This document shows positions 35,625 through 46,149 of a DNA stretch of 64,000 nt, piece by piece (position 1 is the stretch's first letter; every line of letters begins with the position of its first letter). This stretch comes from Reticulitermes speratus (lineage: Eukaryota > Arthropoda > Insecta > Blattodea > Rhinotermitidae), in assembly GCA_021186555.1 (NCBI GenBank), contig JAJKFL010000003.1, positions 53,419,130 to 53,483,129 of the forward strand, given 5' to 3'. A model generated the notes under the pieces. The model saw nothing but the letters and a program-made list of their open reading frames with translations. It ran no database searches and was not told the origin of the DNA. Position numbers and translations under genes: made by a program.

Positions 35625-35828
35625 CTTGCCACACTGCTTGCATTTGCCCTTTTGCGAGCGTCGATGAACCCAGTGATGATGGATACAGGTCTGTTCCCGA
35701 TACTGACGCACGCCCACATCTCTGAAGGTGGCCTTACATGAAAACTTAATCCTTTCCATCAAGATGTTAATGCAGCTAGTGTGTGCGATAATCTTGCAGG
35801 CGGAACACTTCATTCTGGGGCCATGTTT
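35625..35828 (-). CDS. rdgA: diacylglycerol kinase (type IV, rdgA/DGK-zeta-like), C1-domain exon
   Basis: A 204-bp internal exon (68 codons, phase 0 at both ends). The acceptor is a pyrimidine-rich tract ending TTCATTTCAG just before position 35828; the donor AAG|GTAGGC follows 35625. It begins KHGPRMKCSACKIIAHTSCI and ends HHWVHRRSQKGKCKQCGK. Diacylglycerol kinases convert diacylglycerol to phosphatidic acid. The CSAC, HTSC and FSC spacing matches the second half of C1 domain 1, and HHWVHRR..GKCKQCGK starts C1 domain 2, as in DGK-zeta and insect rdgA. No stop or frameshift, so it looks under constraint. Oddity: it is on the strand opposite the N-terminal exon at 48228. It could be part of that gene if the region is inverted or misassembled, or of a paralogue; the symbol is given for the class. 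Confidence 0.88.
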
Positions 35829-35975
35829 CTGAAATGAAGAAGCAAAGATCAGATTAAAAGAGCGGGCAACTAATTTTGAAATAACAATACAGTATTTTAC
35901 AGTGAGAACTAATGGGGTTTCTGGACTTTGTCCATTGTCCGGAAATTTAAAATAACTAGATAACACGACGTTTCG

Positions 35976-36318
35976 ACCTCGGTGGACTAGTGGTTAGCGT
36001 GCTCGCCACTGGACCCAAGGTTCGCGGGTTCGATCCCGACCGAGGTGGATGGATTTTTAACGGTGATAAAAATCCGTAGCACAACTTCCTTCGGAGGGGA
36101 AGTAAAGCCGTCGGTCCCATGTCGTAGATTTACGGCATGTAAAAGAACCTTACGGGAATGAAGAAGAACCAGTAGTGTCCGTAAGCTAAATTCAAGCGGC
36201 CATTTCTCACCCAAGTCTCCTCCCTCACTGCCACAAATGCACAAAGACCTCGTAACCTCGGAAAGAGGAGGCCCAAGCCCATATAGGGCTGTCGAGCCAT
36301 GGTTATTATTATTATATA
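35976..36318 (+). repeat. SINE-C, short form
   Basis: The head is CCTCGGTGGACTAGTGGTTA with B-box GCGGGTTCGATCCCGACCG, then 'gtagcacaacttccttcgga', 'gtcggtcccatgtcgtagat', and the 3' end CCATATAGGGCTGTCGAGCC followed by (ATT)n. It lies about 150 bp from the C1 exon, on the opposite strand, so presumably within its intron. Confidence 0.9.
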
Positions 36319-36386
36319 TTATTTCAATAATTAATTATTTCATTCCAATAAATGCACCTCACTGTTTTAGTGTTTTCTGTCCCTAC

Positions 36387-36420
36387 ATATGTTTCGGCAC
36401 TTCCTGTGCCATCATCAGGG
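36387..36420 (-). other. hammerhead-like core motif
   Basis: The minus strand reads CCTGATGATGGCACAGGAAG then TGCCGAAACATATGTAGGG. CTGATGA, an extra T, a GGCAC/GTGCC five-pair stem with a short loop, and GAAAC. One of the best-formed copies in the window. Confidence 0.45.
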
Positions 36421-36784
36421 CTGTCGTCGAGAGTTCACAATCCTCAATGCATTCAATTCACTTTCACAACGTATAATTTTTGTAAGTCACTATCACTGAA
36501 TATCACTTATCTTCCTGTTCGTAGTGGTTAGTTTATCTTATTTGGTGTTTTATTAAAAATGAATCATTAAGATATAGAATTGAATATAGTCTTAGTATAA
36601 AATATTATTCTTAAAATTGTGTTCGACAACATATTTACGGACATAAAATACTAAAATAGTGTAGTGCATTTGTTGGAATGAAATAATTAATTGACATCCC
36701 GGTGTGTTGTATAGTTCGTATTACAAATTAGTATGTAATGGCCATCAACAGCTGGCTATTAATGTGACAATTAGATCTTTAGGT

Positions 36785-36920
36785 TATATGGCAACATGTT
36801 TCAACCCACATTTACGCCATCTTCAGGTTAAAATTAACTTAATTAATTTGCAATTTTATTTTATGTAAAATATTAGCCTGAAGATGGCTTAAATGTGGGT
36901 CGAAACATGTTGTCATATAT
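36785..36920. repeat. foldback with mirrored hammerhead-like arms
   Basis: The left arm (minus: CCTGAAGATGGCGTAAATGT..GAAACATGTTGCC) and right arm (plus: CCTGAAGATGGCTTAAATGT..CGAAACATGTTGTC) are inverted copies around an AT-rich spacer of about 50 bp. Each arm also carries the flanking 'tatatggcaacatg' / 'catgttgtcatata'. Confidence 0.8.
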
Positions 36921-37159
36921 TCTGAAGGTCTAATAGTAACATTAATAGACAGTTGTGTCGACGGCAATTCCGTACTAATTTGCTTACAGCCTCCTGTTGC
37001 ATACTGATATCAGCCAACTTACCACCATTTATCTTCACTTCCCAAGGCTTTACTATGTCTTCACCTACCTTTATAAGAAGGACGAGTGGGCACTGCTGAA
37101 GAACCTTCAGCGCCCTCAAATGTTCCGTGTATATTCTCTATAATAAATACAGGCTGTCA

Positions 37160-37850
37160 CTATTCCTGCACCTCTACTCCTCCATCCTCCTCCTCCATCC
37201 TCCTGACTTCTACTCCTCTATCCTCTTCCTCCCCTTCTCCTGCCTTCTCCTCTATCCTCCTCCCTCCTCCTGCCTTCTACTACTCTATCTTCTTCCTCCC
37301 CTTCTGCCTTCTACTCCTCCATCCTCCTCCTGCCTTCTACTCCTCTATCCTCTTTCTCCCCGTCTCCTGCATTCTACTCCTCTATCCTCCTGCCTTCTAC
37401 TCCTCTATCCTCTTCCTCCCCTTCTCCTGCATTCTACTCCTCTATCCTCCTGCCTTCTACTCCTCTATCCTCTTCCTCCCCTTCTCCTGCCTTCTCCTCT
37501 ATTCTCCTCCTGCCTTCTACTAGCTATCTTCTTCCTCCCCTTCTGCCTTCTACTCCTCTATCCTCCTCCCTCCTGCTTTCTACTCCTCTATCTTCTTCCT
37601 CCCCTTCTCCTGCCTTCTACTCCTCTATCCTCCTTCTCCCTCCTTTCTACTCCTCTATCCTCCTTCTCCCTCCTTTCTACTCCTCTATCCTCTTCCTCCC
37701 CTTCTCCTCCCTTCTACTCTATCCTCCTCCCTCCTCCTGCCTTCTACTGCTCTATCTTCTTCCTCCCCTTCTCCTGCCTTTTACTCTATCCTCCTCCCTC
37801 CTGCCTTCTACTCCTATTTCTCCGTCTCCTTTCCTCCTCCCTCCCTCATT
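37160..37850. repeat. ~690-bp polypyrimidine minisatellite
   Basis: The + strand is almost purely C/T with sparse A and G, built from degenerate blocks such as TTCTACTCCTCTATCCTC and 'cttcctccccttctcctg'. Higher-order blocks of about 55-60 bp recur. Long proline/serine/leucine-rich frames across it are compositional. Mirror symmetry of this type can favour triplex DNA (general knowledge). Confidence 0.9.
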
Positions 37851-38580
37851 TACGTCTTCTTTTTATTTTCCTCTGTTTAGATTTTGAAGGTTTGAATAAA
37901 GGAATGTTAGAGTATTAATTTACACAGTAAAGCAGAAAGTAGACTGAAGCAATAAATTGTTGTTATGGCTTAAGTTACGTCATCTATAGTGTAGGCGGTC
38001 ATATTCTTCGCTGCTTGCCTCTGCATTATTACGGCAATAAATTATTGCTATTCTGCCGAGGAAACTGATAACAATCCTGCATGCAAACGTGTAGCATACC
38101 AATTAGGTTTCTCATATTTCCCATGAATTAATTTCGGAATTGTCAGCAAATGAAGGAATCGCCATTTGAATTTCACGTCACGTTCTTTAAGTTGTATATT
38201 AAATCTGTTATAAAAATTGGTTATACGAATGTACGAGAATAATAATGACAACATTTCTGTTGTTGACAGATGGCACTGTTCGACTCTACGGAACAATAAA
38301 TTGAAAAGCTTTTCTTCTGTCGTAGAAATAAAAAAAAAACTGGTTTTCATGAACATTGGTGTTTCGAATTTCCATCTCAATCGTGTTGTGTCTCCCACCA
38401 TTTTGAAGGTGTATGATCAAAACGTAACACACAACAAGCCGTAAGCTAGCTGGGCGGATATGACGTGTCGCTCTTTCGACGAATCGGTGCACGACGTTAC
38501 CCTTTCCTGTCCAATGCATGAGTGACACCTAGCGCCTGTTTAACACAACTGCGTGTTTGCCACTCTCAAAGCCTAGATTT
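37851..38580. other. unassigned sequence
   Basis: A minus-strand frame of 117 codons (38048-38401) shows no recognisable domain. No repeat head found. Confidence 0.4.
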
Positions 38581-39350
38581 AGCGTCACGGTACATAGTTT
38601 TAGCGTCATGTTACATAGTTTTAGCGTCATGTTACATAGTTTTAGCGTCGTGTTACATAGTTTTAGCGTCGTGTTACATAGTTTTAGCGTTGTGTTACAT
38701 AGTTTTAGCGTCATGTTACATAGTTTTAGCGTCATGTTACATAGTTTTTAGCGTCATGTTACATAGTTTTAGCGTCGTGTTACATAGTTTTAGCGTCGTG
38801 TTACATAGTTTTAGCGTCATGTTACATAGTTTTAGCGTCATGTTACATAGTTTTAGCGTCATGTTACATAGTTTTAGCGTCATGTTACATAGTTTTAGCG
38901 TCATGTTACATAGTTTTAGCGTCATGTTACATAGTTTTAGCGTCATGTTACATAGTTTTAGCGTCATGTTACATAGTTTTAGCGTCATGTTACATAGTTT
39001 TAGCGTCATGTTACATAGTTTTAGCGTCATGTTACATAGTTTTAGCGTCATGTTACATAGTTTTAGCGTCATGTTACATAGTTTTAGCGTCATGTTACAT
39101 AGTTTTAGCGTCATGTTACATACTTTTAGCGTCATGTTACATAGTTTTAGCGTCATGTTACATAGTTTTGCGTCATGTTACATAGTTTTAGCGTCATGTT
39201 ACATAGTTTTAGCGTCATGTTACATAGTTTTGCGTCATGTTACATAGTTTTAGCGTCATGTTACATAGTTTTAGCTCATGTTACATAGTTTTGCGTCATG
39301 TTACATAGTTTTAGCGTCATGTTACATAGTTTTAGCGTCATGTTACATAC
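38581..39350. repeat. 21-bp tandem array, about 37 units
   Basis: The unit is TAGCGTCATGTTACATAGTTT with rare single-base changes (GTCGTG, GTTGTG) clustered in the first third and single-base deletions near the right end. The period is a multiple of three, so frames on both strands stay open (HSFSVML and MTLKLCN repeats); regarded as non-coding. Confidence 0.97.
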
Positions 39351-39429
39351 TCGTAGTTTCTTGATTCTTTACAGTGAAATCTCAAATGCAGTTTTCCGCC
39401 TAAAAATTATTTATGACAGAACATGTGTG

Positions 39430-39605
39430 ATTTCAGTCATCTGGGATGTTACGCGGCGTAGATTGGTAGATATTTACCGATGATTCGGGACAACCCATCG
39501 GTCCCATCCACCCTTGAAGATGGGACCGAAATGTTTTCCCGAAACGTCGGTAAATAACTACCAATCTACGCCGTGTAACATCCCAGAAGAGCAAAGATCT
39601 CACGA
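39430..39605. repeat. P-family palindromic element
   Basis: The left arm CTGGGATGTTACGCGGCGTA..'gtcccatc' is mirrored by the right arm 'gatgggacc'..CTACGCCGTGTAACATCCCA. Arms of about 75-80 bp are almost contiguous, so a long hairpin can form. Contains CTTGAAGATGGGAC..CCCGAAACGTCGG. Confidence 0.88.
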
Positions 39606-40281
39606 TAGAACATTTTTGCTAACATCTTTGTGTTCTGCGCGTGTAAACGTACGCTGAAATCTTCCAACTTTACGCAAAAGGGAAACTCATTGTTGTGCAT
39701 CGTTATTTAGTGATGCCATTTCAGCTGACTAAGCTCGAATGATATGGCGAGTGTCCGAACGGGGATTCGGAAACTTTGTTGAAGAAAATATTCGTGAAAT
39801 AATTTAGGATTATCCCCTAGAATTTTGCTGGTGCTAGTGAACCTCTCAAATATCGATGATGGCTAACCACCCCAATGCAGCCTTTTGTCCTGATAATCCT
39901 CTGAAGCCTGAAATTTATCTGGATAATATTTAAAATTTCAGTTCATACCTCTCGGAAAACATACGGCATCTCGATTACCGATACCAGCCTTTCAGTGCTG
40001 TTTAGGGAAATAATCGCAGTTTATCGTGACACATACGAGACAAGTAAATAAACTGTGTGTGGGCAAGATGCGTGGTTGTCGAGTTTTAAAAGAGTTGACG
40101 CGTGTACTTGCTACTCTGCTTTAAATGGTCAATGTGGGAAGTGTAAACATGTTCTCAAGACGGTTATTCAAATAAGTGAGACCATTAAACACATATTGGT
40201 ACATTATTCCATAGAATATAACTTTTGTACCCCCAACACATTTCTGCTATAAATTGTTTATCAGAGGGGGGCCCTTATTAA
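39606..40281. other. unassigned sequence with one inverted satellite-like monomer
   Basis: At about 39985-40065 'cagtgctgtttagggaaata', 'atcgcagttta' and 'agtaaataaactgtgtg' read as a degenerate 114-bp-type monomer on the minus strand. No gene recognised. Confidence 0.45.
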
Positions 40282-40735
40282 ATTTCTGTATGGTGCTGAA
40301 ACGTGGACACTTCGGAAAATAGATCAGAAGTATCTGGAAAGTTTTGAAATGTGGTGCTGGAGAAGAATGGAGAAGATCAGTTGGACCGATCGTGTGGGAA
40401 ATGAAGAAGTATTACATAGAGTGAAGGAGGAGAGGAATATCGTACATACAATAAAAAGAAGAAAGGCTAACTGGATTGGTCACATCTTGCGTAGAAACTG
40501 CCTTCTGAAACATGTGATTGAAGGAAAGTTAGAGGGAAGGATAGAAATGACGGGAAGACGAGGAAGAAGACGTAAGCAGCTACTGGATGACCTTAGGAAA
40601 AGAGAAGATACTGGAAATTGAAAGAGGAAGCACTAGATCGCACCCTGTGGAGAACTCGCTTTGGAAGAGGCTACGGACCTGTCGTAAGACAGACTGCAGA
40701 ATGAATAAATGGATGAATGAATGAATGTGGTAAAA
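40282..40735 (+). repeat. LINE-X 3' end (reverse-transcriptase C-terminus)
   Basis: Encodes FLYGAETWTLRKIDQKYLES, WCWRRMEKISWTDRVGNEEV and ANWIGHILRRNCLLKHVIEG, the standard C-terminal tail of an insect endonuclease-RT non-LTR element. A frameshift near 40596 moves the remainder (RRYWKLKEEALDRTLWRTRF, GRGYGPVVRQTAE) to another frame. It ends in (AATG)n. 5'-truncated before the RT core; relatively young judging by intact long stretches. Confidence 0.88.
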
Positions 40736-41681
40736 TATTATGTAATTAATTACTTTCAATTTTATTCAGTGCGGCTAATGTACCAGTGTTGTTTGATTGT
40801 CTTATTCACTTTAATAACTGAAACATAAAAAATTGGAATCTAAAGTTAACCCTTGAATTCCGGCCTCGGTGCACTGTACGGATTTTTTAATTTTTTTTGC
40901 ATGTTTCCTGCCGCAGTTCAACGTAATGTCCTGAATACATGTAAGATCACTGTGGCTCCTTACTTGAAACCCATAACCCACACTTAACCCGTTCCGAGAA
41001 AATTGAGGTTTCTCGCACGGAAAGCGCTGCTCTGGAAAGAATTACTGCAGGATGCTGCCACCTGTACTTCACTATAGGCACTGCCTAATATGTTCCTGTT
41101 TTGAGAGTTGATACTGGGTCAGCCACACACACAGCAGTATCCCATTTTTTTTTTTTTAAATTTAAGTGTTATAGGTTTCATGCACGGAGCAGCAGAATTG
41201 AAAACCCATCCTGTGCAGTGTTTGAAATTTAAACCCGAGTGTCACTGAAGGGGTAAGATTTATATAAGACTACATTTTACTGCGTGTAATTATGAAACTG
41301 TACAGAGAAGGGTGGAGTGAAGATCAGTTTTACACACAGGGAAGATTTTATCACAAGCGTAGTATAGGCCTAAGCCTGAAGCTTCGGAGCCTTAAGCGAA
41401 CGGAATATGAGTGTAATGGAAGATAGAGATCAATTCAACATGTCGAATTTCTTTTGATCCACGCAATAAGACGCCAAGAAGCTGGAGAACACCATTCAGC
41501 CATGTCCAAAATCAGATAAAAAAAAAAAGAGTGCCTTGTAAAGGCACGGTAGAAGCAAAGTCAAGAGACGTTGAAAATTCCTGGGAAATGAGATAGAATC
41601 GTCGGATATTTGGACACGTGAACTGTGCTTCAAAATGAAAGTTTTTTGGAGAATGTGACGTATGTGAGATGAGAAGGGGAT
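40736..41681. other. unassigned sequence
   Basis: A 'ccggcctcggtgcactgtacgg' type segment at about 40860 is shared with about 695. Otherwise nothing recognised. Confidence 0.4.
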
Positions 41682-41896
41682 CACCTCCATTTGGTGCCGA
41701 GGTTAGAAACGAGTGGATTTATACCTCCGTTGAAACTTAACGCCTGGATGCTCTGTGCTGAATTAGAAACGGAGATAAATTTTGATTTCAGGCTTCCGCC
41801 GCGATGTTGATGAAATCTGTGGTCTTCTGGGTAATTACACGGCGTCGTGTGGTAAATAATTACCACACGACGCCGTGTAATTACCAAGAAGACCAC
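41682..41896. repeat. SINE-B fragment and 77-bp perfect-arm hairpin
   Basis: 41682-41745 holds a SINE-B 3' segment ('cctccatttggtgccgaggtt'). At 41819-41895, GTGGTCTTCTGGGTAATTAC and 'acggcgtcgtgtggtaa' are mirrored with at most one change by 'ttaccacacgacgccgt' and GTAATTACCAAGAAGACCAC around a tiny loop. Confidence 0.75.
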
Positions 41897-42448
41897 GGAG
41901 ATAAATTTATCTTTTACCTTTTATGCAACTAGCTGTCTTTTACTGTCGATGTCTGAGCACTGTGTTTTGCTCTCCCCACTACCCGTTATCTTGCTTCTCC
42001 TTCTGCGCAGACCAGTCTCCCCACTACCCGTTATCTTCCTTCCCCTTCTGCGCAGACCAGTGGCCAACACAGAATAATATTACTGTTAACACAGCTCGGA
42101 ATTACTGCCGCCTCTCTCATCCAGACTTGGGAACACTGCACTGTTAGACATTAATTAATTCGAACAAAGGACTACATGCGAATAGGAACGGTAATTACAC
42201 CTTACGTTGTTACGCAAAATTTGAAATTCGCTGTTGAAGGCTTCTGCTTGGTCACTGAAACACTCGCTTGTTTAATGGTGGAAGAAATTATTTTAATTAA
42301 CAGTTTTTCCACACAAAATGTATTTATATGTCCCTTATAATTTTCACGGTGACAGGGATTATTTTTTTTTAAAAAGCGTTAACCGTTAAGCCGTTTTAAT
42401 GGGGACGCAGTATGTTCTGTGTGACTTGGGAAGTAGCTTTTTTGTACG
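41897..42448. other. unassigned sequence with one satellite-like monomer
   Basis: A ~42-bp duplication 'ctccccactacccgttatct' occurs at about 41971 and 42018. A degenerate 114-bp-type monomer is suggested at about 42345-42440 ('gggattatttttt', 'gcgttaaccgttaagccg', 'tatgttctgtgtgac'). Confidence 0.45.
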
Positions 42449-42633
42449 CAGTTGAACCCGGTTATAACGTTATCGGTTTATGCGACACCTCGTTTATAGC
42501 GTCACATATTCTGTTGTACCAATTAATTCCTCACTGTTAACCATAACATTATACTCCTCGGTTATAACGACACTCGTTTATAACGACACAAAATATTCAT
42601 TCCCTTTCATGGCGTTATAAACGAGTTCGACTG
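42449..42633. mobile_element. pogo/Tigger-like MITE, copy 1
   Basis: Starts CAGTTGAACCCGGTTATAAC and ends GTTATAAACGAGTTCGACTG with TA following, the terminal pattern of pogo/Tigger-type elements. About 185 bp, no coding sequence. Nearly identical in layout to copy 2 at 42880-43066. Confidence 0.82.
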
Positions 42634-42639
42634 TATGTA

Positions 42640-42879
42640 TATACCAATAATTAAGCGCCTAACACAGTGTTTATTTATTAAAATTCACACTCAGCTGCAT
42701 GTTTCGGCTATGTTAGGCCATCCTCAGGTTGTGAACAACTATGCACAAGTGTACAGTTGTACATTCTCTCTTCATATGGTTGTACACAGCGTCAGTATGG
42801 CTTAACGTAGCCGAAACACGTAGCTGAGTGTGGATTTTAATAAATATTGTGTCATAAGGTTAAATATTTGTGTCATATA
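42640..42879. repeat. foldback with mirrored hammerhead-like arms
   Basis: The left arm (minus: CCTGAGGATGGCCTAACATA, GCCGAAACATGCAGCTGAGT) and right arm (plus: 'agtatggcttaacgtagccg', AAACACGTAGCTGAGTGTGG) are inverted copies; each outer side carries 'tttattaaaatt' / 'ttttaataaatattg'. It lies exactly between two same-orientation pogo-like MITEs. Confidence 0.75.
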
Positions 42880-43066
42880 CTGTTGAGCCCGCTTATAACG
42901 ACATCGGTTTAAGCGACACCTCGTTTATAGCGTTACATATTCTGTTGTACCAATTAATTCCTCACTGTTAACCATAACATTATACTTCTCGGTTATAACA
43001 ACACTCGTTTATAACGACACAAAATATTCAGTCGCTTTCATGAGACGTTATAACCGAGTTCGACTG
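42880..43066. mobile_element. pogo/Tigger-like MITE, copy 2
   Basis: CTGTTGAGCCCGCTTATAAC at left and GTTATAACCGAGTTCGACTG at right; the interior 'acacctcgtttatagcgtta', 'taattcctcactgttaacca' matches copy 1 closely. Confidence 0.82.
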
Positions 43067-43605
43067 TGTATATTTTAAATGAGCTAAACGCCTCAAGCCG
43101 TTAAATGAAAGTACTTTTTAGTAAAGGACAATCGTCACAGGCTACACCGTTAGGCGTGTTAGAGACCTTATTTGGGGAGTCACAGGTTCATTCCTACTCG
43201 AGAAATTAAATTATAAGCGAAATTTCTTTTATATACATCGTACATTTATTGGCTGTGATGCGTAGAATTTCAAACAGAATTGTGTAAATCCTCTGTGGAA
43301 AGGCCGATCAAAGTCGGCGATAAACTGGAGTCTGCTTGTATTTGAACAACTCGCTTTACAGACTAAATAAGGAACTGAAAAGTTTCTCCTTCTCAGATGT
43401 TTCGTCTGTTGAGCAAACATAATAAAAACCATCGTAAAATAAAGAGGGGGGGGGGGTTATTTCTTGGACTGTTTTGCACACACATCCTGCTGACTTTGCA
43501 TTCAAGGCTAGTCTGCATTTCCGCGAACTTCTTGTCGTTGTTAAACGAGTGAATAAATCTTTATTTTCAAGCGCCTGTGACTTCTCTTGCATAATAGCAG
43601 ATTGT
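43067..43605. other. unassigned sequence
   Basis: A G10 run occurs at about 43447. No gene recognised. Confidence 0.4.
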
Positions 43606-43616
43606 ACTAAGTCTCA

Positions 43617-43919
43617 GGGGCGCGCGGTGGCGCAGTTGGTTGAGGCACCACGCTCGGAACGTCGCGGGTTCGATTTCCGATGGTGTCATTGGAATTTTTT
43701 ATTAACATAATCGTTTCGGTCGCACTATGGCCCTGGGGTCGACTCAGCCTCTAACAGAAATGAGTACCAGGAATATTTCCTGGGGGGTAAAGGCGGCCGG
43801 TGCGTAGGGCTGACAACCTTACCACCTTCATGTGCCGATTGTCTATAAATCTAGGAGCCTCAACCTCCTGGACCCCTCAGGGCCTGTCTAGGCCTGTAAT
43901 GGTATTGCTTTAACTTTTT
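43617..43919 (+). repeat. SINE-F, full length with target duplication
   Basis: The head GCGCGGTGGCGCAGTTGGTT with B-box CGCGGGTTCGATTTCCGATG, body 'caggaatatttcctgggggg', end 'ggcctgtctaggcctgtaat'. ACTAAGTCTCA occurs at 43606-43616 and again just after the element, a clear duplication. A SINE-A copy is inserted at the same target immediately downstream. Confidence 0.92.
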
Positions 43920-43931
43920 ACTAAGTCTCAA

Positions 43932-44190
43932 CTTATGGCTCAGGCGGTTAGTCGGGTTCGATCAAGGGTCAGTCCATGTGGGATTTGTGGTGGACAAAGT
44001 GGCACTGGGATAGGGTTTCTCCCGAGTACTTCGGTTTTCCCCTGTCAATTTCATTCCACCGGTGCTCCATTACTTGCAAAAATGAAAAAAAAAACTGATC
44101 AACTTTCATCTTCATCAAATGGTTGCACAATAAGCCTTAAGGCTGCGGTGCGTCCGTAGCTTCTGCTGCGGGGCCCTTCTCCACAAAAAA
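43932..44190 (+). repeat. SINE-A, internally shortened head
   Basis: The head (ATGGCTCAGGCGGTTAGTCG) lacks the usual spacer before the B-box (GGGTTCGATC); then the full body and GCGGGGCCCTTC plus A-rich end. Flanked by AAGTCTCAACTTA and AAGTCTCATCTTA, so the same short target was used again after SINE-F. Confidence 0.85.
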
Positions 44191-44203
44191 AAAGTCTCAT
44201 CTT

Positions 44204-44268
44204 AGGCCGTGCCATGGCTCAGGCGGCTAGTCGCCGGCCTGTCACCGCGGAGGCCCGGGTTCTTTGCT
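44204..44268 (+). repeat. SINE-A head only
   Basis: GCCGTGCCATGGCTCAGGCG to GGAGGCCCGGGTTC, then unrelated sequence. Only the tRNA-derived part is present (3' truncated), unusual for retroposition, which normally truncates the 5' end. Confidence 0.8.
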
Positions 44269-44479
44269 AACAACTTTTCCGTTCAGATGCACCGGCGAAA
44301 AAAAAAAAAAAATATTATAACACTGCTTATGTACACAGCACCTGTTATTATCGTGTGTGATAACTTGGTCGCATTAAGGGATAACACAGACTGAAGTTTC
44401 GAAAATAAGATCCTAAGGAGAGTATTTGGACCTCAGAGGGAGTAACGCAAGGGTCTGGATAAGACGTCGCTAGTGGCTT

Positions 44480-44850
44480 CTTGATTTGTACTCCTTGCCA
44501 GATATTATTAGTGGTATAGAATGTAGGACGATGAGGTGGACGGAGCATGTAGCACGCATGGGTTATAAAAGAGGCAAATACGGGGTTTTGATGGGAAAGC
44601 CTGAAGGAAATAGAATACTTGTAAAGACACGGCGTAGATGGGAGAATAATATTAAAGTGGGCCTTAAAGAAACATAGTGGGCCGTTCTTGAATGGACCCG
44701 TTAGATCAATACAGAGACTGTTGTGAACAGGGCAATGAAACGTCCGATTTCCATAAAATGCGCTGGAATTTTTAAGTAGCTGGAGAAACTGTAGCTTCTC
44801 AAGAATTACACTGCTTCATGGAGTTAGTTACTTTGTTGCTTGGTTGGTTA
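44480..44850 (+). repeat. LINE-Y 3' end
   Basis: Encodes RTMRWTEHVARMGYKRGKYG, MGKPEGNRILVKTRRRWENN and IKVGLKET before a stop; then the 3'UTR 'cgctggaatttttaagtagc', 'ttacactgcttcatggag' and a (GTTA/GGTT)n tail. Diverged, old. Confidence 0.8.
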
Positions 44851-44978
44851 GTTAGTTAATTATGTAGGTATACCATACCTGGTTCATTGCCTTTCTTGTC
44901 ACGATCTGTGATTTCGTCGTTGTACTAACATTAGTTCACTGTGATTGCTGGCAGTGACTCGGTTTATATCATTTAGAG

Positions 44979-45925
44979 CAGTGGTGCCCAACCTCAGGTC
45001 GCGACCCAAATCATGGTCGCGGGGTGTCTGACGTAGGGTCGCGAGAGGGTTTTATGGAGAACTCGATAATTATGAAAAAATCGAAACTTATGTCTGAATT
45101 CAAACATAATGATCGGGAAAATTTAATTATTGAATCTGTGTTTATTAATTTTAAACACACTGTAGCAATAACATTTTAAATAACAAATGAACACACTTGT
45201 TATTGTACGGTACAACGTTCAAATTTTATGCCAAGTATCCAAATGTCCAGCAAATTACAAATTTATTCAATTTTAATTTTTGCATTAACTTCAATTTTAG
45301 CAATGCAATAAGTTTTATTTAAAATAAATAACACATGTATTAGATGTTTCAGTCACTAAATGTTTGTCATTACTGTTCTGTTCATGTTATGTAACGTTAC
45401 GTATGTTCCGTATTTCACAAGTTTTTATTTAGAAGCAAAGTATTTGTCTAATGAGCACAATTGCGAGTTATTTAAATAAATATCTGTTTCTTGCATGTAT
45501 TGTGTATTTAATATTGTCACAAAATTATTGGATTTGACAAGTAACATTAAAAATTTAACATTTTTTAATAAGTGACAATGTTATGTAGTTAAGTTATAAA
45601 CCAACCGATGCACACTAAAACCACTCTTTAAATAGCTTTATTATAAAATTGTTAAAATTGTAATTGGGGTACAATTTTAACAATTTTATAATAAAGTTAC
45701 TTAAAGAGTGGTTTTAGTGTGCATCGGTTGGTTTATAACTTAATTTAGAATGACGAAGATGCACGGTGTCAACAATGTGAAATGTTATGTAGTGTTCAAC
45801 AAAAGTCATAACATCAGTTAATTTACAATAAATATCAGTGACTACTGCCGTTTGCACGGTAGTCGCTGGTCACATACCGTTTGCTACTTTAGGGTCACAC
45901 ACATATAAAAGGTTGGGAACCGCTG
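44979..45925. mobile_element. hAT-like non-autonomous element (947 bp)
   Basis: Begins CAGTGGTGCCCAACCTCAGG and ends with the inverse-type AAAAGGTTGGGAACCGCTG, the CAGNGGTTCCCAACC terminus widely seen in hAT elements. The flanks ATTTAGAG and ACTTAGAA match at 6 of 8 positions, fitting an aged 8-bp target duplication. 'ggtcgcgacccaaatcatgg' near the left end is typical of these repeats. AT-rich interior, no transposase. A perfect-type palindrome is inserted at 45589-45743. Confidence 0.82.
45589..45743. mobile_element. 155-bp near-perfect palindrome bounded by TTAA
   Basis: Arms of about 70 bp: GTTATAAACCAACCGATGCA, 'cactaaaaccactcttta' and 'ataaaattgttaaaattgta' mirror the right half. TTAA lies at both ends. 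It sits inside the hAT-like element and so is younger than it; resembles the TTAA-bounded foldback at 15961-16120 in design, not in sequence. Confidence 0.85.
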
Positions 45926-46149
45926 ACTTAGAATGTTAGGGTGATGAATGAATAATGAATTTAATTGAAGTGGCCGTTGCCTGACTCAAGGTAGGACTAC
46001 TGTCTCAATGGCGACTGAGATTATCGACGAAAGACTTTAGTCAGGATGAGCAGTCTCCGGTCTAAGATTTGAACTCGGTTCTTTCCACATACGAAGCATG
46101 AGTACTAAACCTTCGATCCTCTTAGGACAAGAGACTTTTTCTTTATTGG

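Noticed and set aside
37127-37918. 263-codon Leu/Ser/Pro-rich frame
   Set aside because: A consequence of the polypyrimidine tract; no domain.
38522-39247. 241-codon open frame and minus-strand frames over the 21-bp array
   Set aside because: Same effect: a 21-bp period keeps frames open on both strands; low-complexity product.
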